From: Rathayibacter rathayi
Lineage (GTDB): Bacteria; Actinomycetota; Actinomycetes; Actinomycetales; Microbacteriaceae
Assembly: GCF_004011095.1 (NCBI RefSeq)
Contig: NZ_CP028129.1
Span: 2,666,001-2,730,000 of the forward strand
Direction of reading: 5' to 3'
Length of the DNA stretch: 64,000 nucleotides
The notes beneath the pieces are model-generated. The model was not told where the DNA came from. It ran no database searches and saw only the letters and a list, made by a program, of their open reading frames with translations. This document shows positions 38,883 through 46,168 of this stretch, piece after piece (positions within the stretch are counted from its first letter, which is position 1; each line of letters starts with the position of its first letter). The position numbers and the translations under genes are program-made.

Positions 38883-39529
38883 ATGCCGAACAAGACCACC
38901 GAACGAGCCACCTTCGACTTCTCCGACTGGACCATCCCGTCCGAAGACGACCTCCACCGACGCGCCATCGTGAAGGGCGCCGCCTGGACCATCCCGGCCG
39001 TCGCCGCCTCCATCGCCACGCCGACCGCTGCGGCGTCGACCGACGTCACCTGACCAGTACTCATGTCCTCCGACTACACCAAGACGGCGAATCAATACGT
39101 GAACTCAAACCAGGCCACCATTGGCTCGATCGGCGGGAAGCCTCAGGCCTTCCAGGTGCAGAGAGAGAGCGAGAGAGAGCGTCCAACAACGATTCAGGGT
39201 TCTACGGCCAGCTGTACTACACGGCGAAGATGAAAGTCGTCAGAGGTAAGACCTGCACGTTCTCGAGTTATGTGCTCGCAGCTGCTCACCAACGGCGGAA
39301 AGATCGGCACGACTCTCTCGATCAGAGTTTTCGAATTCGATAGCACGCAGCTGCCGATCCAGGAGAAGAGTTCCATACTCCTCCGTGGGCCGATTACACC
39401 GCCTCCTACACGGCGACGGAGGACGGCACGGTCGATGTCGCGTTCCAGCTCTCCATTCCGGATCGGAACGGATCACAGACCAGCTCCGACGAAATCTACA
39501 TCACCCTGCCCACCATCCCCTGCAGCTGA
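38883..39529 (+). pseudogene. Secreted protein B with Tat-like leader, broken several times
   Basis: The leader is intact and matches the family: SDWTIPSEDDLHRRAIVKGA, then ATPTAAAS. An in-frame TGA at 39051-39053 stops it after 56 codons; the same frame resumes (MSSDYTKTANQYVNSNQATI). It breaks again at a GA-rich microsatellite (about 39160-39182), where another frame continues with NDSGFYGQLYYTAKMKVVRG. A third frame gives TNGGKIGTTLSIRVFEFDST, and the end reads DYTASYTATEDGTVDVAFQL to a terminal TIPCS. The mature part differs from the constant domain of A, C and E and resembles a secreted beta-sandwich. At least one nonsense and two or three frameshift lesions. Confidence 0.82.
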
Positions 39530-39927
39530 CCGTAAATGCACAAAGACCTGCGCTCAGGCATGGGGCAGGAGCAGCCATCAAGCGCGTCCGGTGACGAACA
39601 CCCAGCAGAAATAGGCCGCTGATCGAGCAGAAGAGGCAGCCCTCACTCGGGCGGCCTCTCCTGTGGTCAGTTGCTGGTGCGGCCGGCTATCACGCGCCCG
39701 CTCCCCGCAGAAAATAACGATCCACTGCATCGAGGGAGTGCTGAGGAGACGCGGCACGAACTGCACCGCGATGGCAAATACGGTCGCGATCGCTGCGCCT
39801 GGGGCTTTTTCCGGCCGGAAAAAGAGCCATTGTCGGTGATACAGCGCCGATGGGCGTGCACAAACCGGCCACGCTTCGGGAAGCTTCGTGAGCCCGCCAG
39901 GCCACTGACGAAAGTTCGAGAATCCGA
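39530..39927. other. Intergenic region before gene C
   Basis: No gene supported. It contains an imperfect terminator-like hairpin (about 39632-39658) and a perfect 20-bp palindrome CTTTTTCCGGCCGGAAAAAG at 39805-39824. The leader box GAAAGTTCGAG is at 39910-39920, 7 nt before the gene C start. A related CTTTTTCCGGGAAAG lies near 42667. Confidence 0.5.
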
Positions 39928-41361
39928 ATGCAGAACAACCCCAACACCCGCAACACCCTCGCGGCCCCCGCTGCCGGAGCGGCTACGCCGCCCGGAAACG
40001 GCCCTCGACGCCGCGCGGTCGTCGCAGGCGCCGCGTGGACCGTCCCAGTCGCGGCCGCCGCGATCGCGACACCCGCTGCCGCAGCGTCGAACTCGCCGAC
40101 TCTGAAGTTCACCCAGGCGTCCTACAGCGGAACGGGCTGTGGCACCATCACCGGCGTGCAAGTCAAGCGCACCACCGATGGGACTACCGCAGACCCGGGC
40201 AAGACTGTCACCGTAACCCTCGCTAACGGCTACACCTTCGCGGACGGAACCACCACCTACTCGGGAACCACGGACGCGAACGGCCTCATCAGCCTTCCTA
40301 ATATCAAAGTCCCGGCTCAGGGCGGCGACAGCACCTTCAAGGCCTCGTCCGATACGCTCGCGGCCACCGCTCCGGTCACGAGCACGAAGAAGACGACAAT
40401 TCGCCAGTATGCGGACAAAACATACGGCGACTACGCGAACATTCCGGGCGCAACGAGCCTCGAGACCGGCTATGACAGCGGTAACGCCGGCGCTCCGTTC
40501 GTTCTGACGACCGACGGAACGCTCTACACTCGCGACGGCACCAAGGTGGCGTCCAACGTGAAGGACTACTCTGCCTACCTTAACGGCACGACGACCGGTG
40601 CCTACTACATCGACTCCAAGGGCGTGGTTAAGCAGTACCAGGGCACCACGACCACCACGTACAAGACGATCACCGACGCAACCGAGATTAAGGTCGGCTA
40701 CGACAGCGGTAGCGCCGGCGCGCCGTACATACTGACGAGCGACGGAACGCTCTACCTCCTTGATGGCGCTACTAATGACCCGATCAAGGTGGCGACCGGT
40801 GTCAAGGACTTCTCTCCTTACCTGAATGGTAAGTCGAACGGTGTCTTCTACGTCGGTTCCGATGGCGTGGTGAAGCAGTACGCGGACGGTACGACCTCGA
40901 CGGACAACAGGACGATCACCGACGCGTCGGTCATCAAGACCGGCTACGACAAGGGTGAAGCCGGCGCTCCGTATATCTTGACGACCGACGGAACACTTTA
41001 CCTCCTTGACGGCGCCAACACTCCGATCAAGGTGGCGACCGACGTCAAGGACTTCTCGCCTTACCTCAACGGCAAGTCGAACGGTGTCTTCTACGTCGGT
41101 TCCGATGGCGTGGTGAAGCAGTACGCGGACGGTACGACCTCGACGGACAACAAGACGATCACCGACGCGTCGGTCATCAAGACCGGCTACGACAAGGGTG
41201 AAGCCGGCGCTCCGTATATCTTGACGACCGACGGAACACTTTACCTCCTTGACGGCGCCAACACTCCGATCAAGGTGGCGACCGATGTCGCGGACTTCTC
41301 TCCTTACCTCAACGGCAAGTCGAACGGTGTCTACTACATCGAGAACGCCACGAAGTGCTGA
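39928..41361 (+). CDS. Secreted modular repeat protein C (Tat signal, constant domain, 4 repeats)
   Basis: 477 aa from the ATG at 39928. Tat-like signal PRRRAVVAGAAWTVPVAAAA, cleavage near ATPAAAAS (~54). Constant domain at ~57-150, close to that of A and E (GVQVKRTTDGTTADPGKT). Repeats start near residues 188, 265, 346 and 427, each with GAPYILTTDGTLYLLDG and NGVFYVGSDGVVKQYADG. The array opens with a second half (TIRQYADKTYGDYANIPGAT) and closes after a first half (NGVYYIENATKC). Two cysteines only, 71 and 477, the last being the C-terminal residue. The 243-bp units at 40844 and 41087 are almost identical, showing very recent duplication. The two-DG-hairpin pattern is shared with A and E though the sequences differ. 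Confidence 0.88.
   Translation: MQNNPNTRNTLAAPAAGAATPPGNGPRRRAVVAGAAWTVPVAAAAIATPAAAASNSPTLKFTQASYSGTGCGTITGVQVKRTTDGTTADPGKTVTVTLANGYTFADGTTTYSGTTDANGLISLPNIKVPAQGGDSTFKASSDTLAATAPVTSTKKTTIRQYADKTYGDYANIPGATSLETGYDSGNAGAPFVLTTDGTLYTRDGTKVASNVKDYSAYLNGTTTGAYYIDSKGVVKQYQGTTTTTYKTITDATEIKVGYDSGSAGAPYILTSDGTLYLLDGATNDPIKVATGVKDFSPYLNGKSNGVFYVGSDGVVKQYADGTTSTDNRTITDASVIKTGYDKGEAGAPYILTTDGTLYLLDGANTPIKVATDVKDFSPYLNGKSNGVFYVGSDGVVKQYADGTTSTDNKTITDASVIKTGYDKGEAGAPYILTTDGTLYLLDGANTPIKVATDVADFSPYLNGKSNGVYYIENATKC
40844..41329 (+). repeat. Two near-identical 243-bp tandem units inside gene C
   Basis: Units 40844-41086 and 41087-41329. From 40861 vs 41104 over about 200 bp I see one substitution (AACAGG vs AACAAG); differences gather at the end. 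In frame, 81 codons per unit. Confidence 0.85.
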
Positions 41362-41500
41362 CGCCAGCCACCGCATAAGTTCTCGGCTTCATAGGAAGCT
41401 ATGCGAGATACTTTTGCAGGCTAGCAAAAAGACTGAAGACAAAACACTTTAGAGCGGCCGCCTGAATCTCATAAGCCAGATGCTCGCCACTCTTTACTAG

Positions 41501-41540
41501 CATTGTGCCCGCCTCCTCGGCAGAGGAGGCGGGCACAATG
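41501..41540 (+). terminator. Very strong hairpin terminator after gene C
   Basis: Perfect 18-bp arms (41501-41518 and 41523-41540, sequence CATTGTGCCCGCCTCCTC) around the 4-bp loop GGCA. It lies 140 bp past the gene C stop. Confidence 0.8.
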
Positions 41541-41895
41541 GATTTCCGGTAATGACTGGAGCGCTCGCCAGACGAGACTTGTGCAGGTAGTCCAACAGCA
41601 TTACTCAGAGTGAGAGGCCTATCGGTACGGTGCTCACCCCACACTATCGGAGCCGGGCCCGGAAATTACTCTGAGGCTCGGTTTCGCGATTCGCCCGCGC
41701 CGGTGAAACGAGCATTTACGCACGGACCGCGCCGCGCATGCCAAGCACGCAAGCGTCAGAGCCCGTCTTGAACGACGCGACCCCGACAGCGGCCAACTGC
41801 GCCGAAGCGCGCCGTACGGCAGTTGCCGCACAGGTGACTGACGGCGAGCACCACCTCACTTCCGGCATTTCGCCAGTCTCGGGGGGTGCGCTCCC

Positions 41896-42170
41896 AACAT
41901 TGTTCGACGTCCCTTGACATGAACAAAAGTCCGAGCTCACCGCTACCACTCCCCGCAAACGATCCCGCGGCAGCACCCTCGACGACAACACCAAGAAATC
42001 GAACCGGGAAATCTCCAGAACCCGATCCGCGGTCAAGAGGTGCATCGCCCACCTCAAGAACTAGAAAATCATCGCCACCGGCGCTGTTCCGCGGCCCCCC
42101 GCTCCCGCTACTCGGTACGGCGGTGGCCGCTTCGGTCGACATCCGGCTGAAGGGTGCACTTTACGGCCAC
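41896..42170 (+). pseudogene. Decayed repeat-protein paralogue D (leader plus scrap)
   Basis: AACATTGTTCGACGTCC (41896-41912) and AAAAGTCCGAG (41925-41935) match the leader of pseudogene B with the same spacing. No intact signal or constant domain follows; TAVAASV near 42120 may be a remnant of the signal end. Neither the constant domain nor repeats are present. Confidence 0.45.
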
Positions 42171-42329
42171 GATGCACGCTTTTATCGGCGTTCAAGGGCC
42201 TCTGGCGTGCGAGGGGGCTCGGCGGACACCGGTCTCGATCCCGATAACGACGAGGGTCTCACCCTTGCGAAGGCCTCGAGCGGGCCTGTCCCCTTCTTCA
42301 TCAAGGCGCCCACCTGCTGATCTCGAACC

Positions 42330-42600
42330 CGACACGGGCTTCGTGACGGCGGAGTCGGTCGCGGCGCTCTCCCCTGAGCGCCGCGACCGGCTCCGCTCCG
42401 GCCGTCCGCGCCGCCTCACCGCTCGTGGCCGCGCTGCGCCCGGAGCGCCCGCGACGAGCAGGCCGACCACGGCGCCCCCGGCCGCGGCGCTCGACTTTGC
42501 GGGCGGTGTGCCACTCGTCATTTCCTTGGCGCCGATATCGTCGGGGAACAGGGTGGTAATACGTGTCTGGGAGGCCCCACCCGCACGCGGGACACCGGGC
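42330..42600 (-). pseudogene. Decayed fragment of an AraC-type regulator
   Basis: On the minus strand, WHTARKVERRGR (about 42485-42520) matches WHTAREVERRGR of the regulator at 43250. After a frame change at a G-run, GAVVGLLVAGAP matches GAVISLLVEGSL. The flanking DNA (about 42530-42560 versus 44005-44035) is also similar. The HTH part is missing. Confidence 0.6.
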
Positions 42601-42848
42601 GGCCGACGGCGATCTACGGGTCGCGGAATGAACGGTTTGGTGGCACGATTCGGCACAATTGGCGGCTTTTTCCGGGAAAGTGGCGCCACTAAATACCCCC
42701 TCTACGGGCTAAGCTGACAAAACTTCGCGGCCATCGCGATGCCCGACCAGGTAGGGGAATTCATGCTGAACAGATCCGACGTCACCGCCCTTCCCGCGCT
42801 CGGCTGCCCGGCCCCCTCACCGGCACCCTGGGCTCACCTCCGATCGCG

Positions 42849-43223
42849 ATGAGCGAGCACAGCTGGACCACCCCGGTGGTCGCGGTGACCGTATCCGCTC
42901 CGGCCGCCGCCTCGTCGCTCCGACCCTCGATGGCCTTCCTTCAGGCCTGCTACGGAGGCCCCGTCTGCACGACCATCACCTGCGTACAACTGCGTCGCAC
43001 CATCGACGGATGCAGACCCGCCCGGGGCAGCATCGTCACCGCCACTGTCTCCGGCGGCTTCACCTTCACCACCGGCTCGACCACCTGCGCAGCGACATCC
43101 GACTCCACGGGGCTCGTCACCCTCCCGGCGATCCTGGTGCCCGCCACCGGCGGAATCGGACTGATCACGGCACACAGCGAAGGCCTCTCGCTCAGCGCCC
43201 GGATCTGCACGATGCCCGATTAG
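42849..43223 (+). CDS. Single-domain paralogue F of the repeat-protein family
   Basis: 124 aa from the ATG at 42849. Residues 6-21 (WTTPVVAVTVSAPAAAS) correspond to the end of the family signal, but the RRxxVKG part is missing. The constant domain follows (TTITCVQLRRTIDG, FTFTTGSTTCAATSDSTGLV) and the protein stops where the repeats should begin. It has extra cysteines. A 29-codon frame starts at ATG 42763 with TAGGGGA upstream and ends in a TGA overlapping this ATG. That frame may be the original start, displaced by a frameshift. Export is doubtful; probably a decaying member. Confidence 0.6.
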   Translation: MSEHSWTTPVVAVTVSAPAAASSLRPSMAFLQACYGGPVCTTITCVQLRRTIDGCRPARGSIVTATVSGGFTFTTGSTTCAATSDSTGLVTLPAILVPATGGIGLITAHSEGLSLSARICTMPD

Positions 43224-43249
43224 TCGAGCTGACAACGCCGGACATGTTC

Positions 43250-44011
43250 TCACCCTCCGCGCCTGCGCTGATCGGCACGCAGAGCCTTCGACATGGCGGG
43301 CGCCGAGACGAAACCGGCGAGCTCAGCGATCGCCTCCCGATCTGCCGCGGTCGGCGAGACGCGGTGATCGAGCATCCGCCGCGCAAGCTCCACCCGGGCC
43401 GAACGGATCGCCTGCGCGGGCGTCCAGGGCGAATGCTCGAACGCGGAATAGAGGGTCGTCATCGAGACCGACATCTCATCGGCGAGCGAGCGGACGTCGA
43501 AAGACGCGTCGCGGCAGTGACGCTCGATCGCGACGTGAGCGCGGCGCAGGAGGCGCACGGCTCTCACGGGCGCGGAGGGGAGCAGAGCGGGGCCGACTTC
43601 GGCGAGCAGAGCGCTGATGCCGCTGGCGATCATGCTGCAGATCGACCCCCAGGCGGGATCTCGTGGGGCGAGCGGACCCGTCAACGCGGTCGTGGCAGCA
43701 GCGAGGAGGATGCGCGCGGTCGTGAAGCCCTGGGGGATGACAGTCGCGCCGGCGTCGGCCCAGGCGAAGATGCGCTCGAGGATCTCGCGGCTCACGGCGA
43801 CCTCGACCGTTCCGCACCGACCTCGGCTGATCGCGGCGACCGAGGAGTCGGACCAGAGGACGAAGCCACCTCCCGTGGCGACCTCCCGCTCCGCGCCCGC
43901 GCCGTTGCGCAGGGTGAGGGAGCCCTCGACGAGCAAGCTGATGACGGCGCCGCCCGCTCGGCCCCGTCGCTCGACTTCGCGGGCGGTATGCCAGACCCGC
44001 CGCAGCGTCAA
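43250..44011 (-). CDS. AraC-type transcriptional regulator (paralogue 2), start unresolved
   Basis: 253 aa from a TTG at 44011. Sensor domain AGGAVISLLVEGSLTLRNGA and GGGFVLWSDSSVAAISRGR; HTH region FDVRSLADEMSVSMTTLYSA and EAIAELAGFVSAPAMSKALR. The same frame stays open to 44236 and still reads like the paralogue at 34802 (ATARDWLLRHGVTVSASGGY), so the true protein is ~75 residues longer. That stretch has no ATG, GTG or TTG. A G-rich run (about 44164-44181 on the plus strand) could have caused a frameshift that removed the start. It lies between repeat-protein genes F and E and is divergent from E, so it may regulate them. Confidence 0.72.
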   Translation of the reverse strand: MTLRRVWHTAREVERRGRAGGAVISLLVEGSLTLRNGAGAEREVATGGGFVLWSDSSVAAISRGRCGTVEVAVSREILERIFAWADAGATVIPQGFTTARILLAAATTALTGPLAPRDPAWGSICSMIASGISALLAEVGPALLPSAPVRAVRLLRRAHVAIERHCRDASFDVRSLADEMSVSMTTLYSAFEHSPWTPAQAIRSARVELARRMLDHRVSPTAADREAIAELAGFVSAPAMSKALRADQRRRGG

Positions 44012-44387
44012 CTCGCGGGAGCAGATCGCGTCGGCGAACAGACGCAGGTAGCCGCCGCTGGCGGAGACGGTGACGCCGTGGCGCAGCAGCCAGTCGCGGG
44101 CGGTAGCGCCCTCGGCGACAACGCCGCGCTCGGCGAACTCGCGGTCGGTGGAGGTGCGGTCGGCGGGGGTGGGGGAGGGGTCGGCGCCGACCCGCGAGGA
44201 CGGCGGGAGGGCAGCTGGCTGAGGGAGGTCAAGCCCTCAGTGTCGGGAACGGACGGCCGCGGAGGTCCAGACTTCCGGTCTTCCGTGCCCAAACCTCCGG
44301 TTCGGGTCGTCCTCGCTTCTGCTTCAGCGAGCGCGGCCAGAAACATGAGGGCCGTCCACATCCAAACCCGCTCCCCCGGAGGCGCTT

Positions 44388-45683
44388 ATGAACGACCAGA
44401 ACCCCTACACCTCGCACGAGATCCGCATCGACGACGGCTGGAGCATCCCCGCCTCAGACGGTGTGCACCGCCGGACCCTGGTGAAGGGGACCGCTTGGAC
44501 GGTCCCCGTCGTCGCCGTCTCGATGGCCACCCCCGCCGCCGCCGCGTCCGGCGGGCCGACCCTGACCTTCACGCAGACCTCCTACAGCGGCAAGGCGTGC
44601 GGGACGATCACGGGCGTGCAGGTGAAACGCACCACCGACGGCTCGACTGCCGACCCGGGCAAGGTCGTCACCGTGAAGCTTGCGAACGGCTACAGGTTCG
44701 CGGACCGCTCGACCTCGGTCTCCCGGACAACGGGAACCGACGGGCTCATCACCCTGCCGGACATCAAGGTTCCCGCTCGCGGCGGCGACAGCACCTTCAG
44801 CGCCACGTCGGACTCCCTGTCGGCGAGTGCGCCGGTGAAGACCGCCTTCAAGTCCGATGGGGCGTACGTCGCGAATAAAAATGGTGCCGGGAAGAAGCAC
44901 GCGAAGGTCCCCGGTGACGCGACTCCTCTGCAGGGTAACTACTTCCTGAAGGGCAACACGCTCTACCACGAGGACACGGTGGTGGCGAGTGACGTCGAGA
45001 AGGCAGCCGGATACAACACGGGAGGCAGCACCGATTACGTCGCCTACGTCACGACGAACGGCAAGGCCTGGCTCGCCAAGGGAGACGGGCCCGGAAGCGA
45101 GAAGGCCGCCCCTGCCGACTCGACACCTCTGGCCGGGAACTACTTCCTCTCGAAGGACGGGGCTCTGTACCACGCCGGCACCGAGGTCGCCAGTGACGTG
45201 AAGCGCGCGGCCGGATACAACGCCGGCGACACCAACGACTATGTCGCTTATGTCAAGAACGACGGAAAGGCCTGGCTCGCCAAGGGGGACGGACCCAGCA
45301 GCACGAAGGCGGCCCCGGACGATTCGACCCCGTTGCAGGGGAACTACTTCCTTTCGAAGGACGGAGCGCTCTATCACGGCGGCACCAAGGTGGCCGACAA
45401 GGTCAAGAAGGCGGCCGGCTACAACACCGGCGGCAGCACCGACTACGTGACGTACGTCACCACAGACGGCAAGGCCTATATCGCACAGGGTGATGGACCT
45501 GGTAGCGAGCACACCAGCGTTGCCAATGACTCGACGCCGCTGGCCGGGAATTACTTCCTCTCGAAGGACGGAACCCTCTACCACGGCGACAAGGACGTGG
45601 AGACCGACGTCGTGGACGCCGCGGGGTACAACGCGGGGAACGACGACGACTACGTCACGTACACCAAGGCGAACAAGTGCTGA
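44388..45683 (+). CDS. Secreted modular repeat protein E (Tat signal, constant domain, 4 repeats)
   Basis: 431 aa from the ATG at 44388 with CGGAGG upstream. Tat-like signal VHRRTLVKGTAWTVPVVAVS, cleavage near ATPAAAAS (~54). Constant domain ~57-150 (GVQVKRTTDGSTADPGKV). Repeats start near residues 184, 251, 319 and 388, ~68 residues apart, each with GNYFLSKDGALYHAGTEVAS, AAGYN and DYVAYVKNDGKAWLAKGDG. The array opens with a second half (FKSDGAYVANKNGAGKK) and closes after a first half (DYVTYTKANKC). Only Cys 71 and Cys 431. Repeat sequences are unrelated to those of A and C at the residue level, but the order of elements is the same. Confidence 0.88.
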   Translation: MNDQNPYTSHEIRIDDGWSIPASDGVHRRTLVKGTAWTVPVVAVSMATPAAAASGGPTLTFTQTSYSGKACGTITGVQVKRTTDGSTADPGKVVTVKLANGYRFADRSTSVSRTTGTDGLITLPDIKVPARGGDSTFSATSDSLSASAPVKTAFKSDGAYVANKNGAGKKHAKVPGDATPLQGNYFLKGNTLYHEDTVVASDVEKAAGYNTGGSTDYVAYVTTNGKAWLAKGDGPGSEKAAPADSTPLAGNYFLSKDGALYHAGTEVASDVKRAAGYNAGDTNDYVAYVKNDGKAWLAKGDGPSSTKAAPDDSTPLQGNYFLSKDGALYHGGTKVADKVKKAAGYNTGGSTDYVTYVTTDGKAYIAQGDGPGSEHTSVANDSTPLAGNYFLSKDGTLYHGDKDVETDVVDAAGYNAGNDDDYVTYTKANKC

Positions 45684-46168
45684 GGTCCGCGCTGCGGGAG
45701 CGAGTCCACACGCTGTAGGGCGAGACGTCGTCGTAACCGAGGCTGGATGCGGCCGGGAGCCCCGAATTCGGTAGGTGGAGGGCATTCAGCCTCCGTTACG
45801 ACGGCATTCGCGTGCCGCGCGATGCACCGACCGGGACGTGGAGCCGGGCGGGTATCCAGCCGCGGGCATCGGAGACACCCGTGTGCGCCTGCGGGTCCAC
45901 CGAACTCGTCCGCTGGGTCGATCATGGCGAGCCGAGCGGCCGATGCACGATCAGGAGGGTGACGGGCAGCCTGGGGCTGTGAAAGGAGCCCCTGTTGCTC
46001 GCGACCCGCCTGACCGCACCAGCCAACCCCTCCCCCTGGCGACCTGGAGGCCCTCGTCAGTGGGCGGGTCCGCGGTGGCTTCCGTTGTCCGCGTGAGCGC
46101 AGCGAATCCGGTCACCAGTCGGCCCCCGCACCACTCCCCCACGAACCTCGACACCACGGAGATCAGCC
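45684..46168. other. Intergenic region after gene E
   Basis: No supported gene. A 22-bp inverted repeat with two mismatches (arms 45729-45750 and 45782-45803) sits 45 bp after the stop of gene E; the remainder is featureless up to the permease start. Confidence 0.4.
45729..45803. repeat. Imperfect 22-bp inverted repeat after gene E
   Basis: Left arm begins CGTCGTAACC; the complement of the right arm matches at 20 of 22 positions. Spacer 31 bp. It may be a terminator of gene E or a dispersed element. Confidence 0.6.

Noticed and set aside
39160..39182. Phase-variation switch at the GA tract of gene B
   Set aside because: Restoring this frame alone would not help, because an upstream in-frame TGA and further frameshifts remain; decay is the simpler reading.
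36929..45683. Prophage or insertion-sequence origin of the repeat-protein locus
   Set aside because: No integrase, transposase, terminal repeats or phage structural genes were found across the region.
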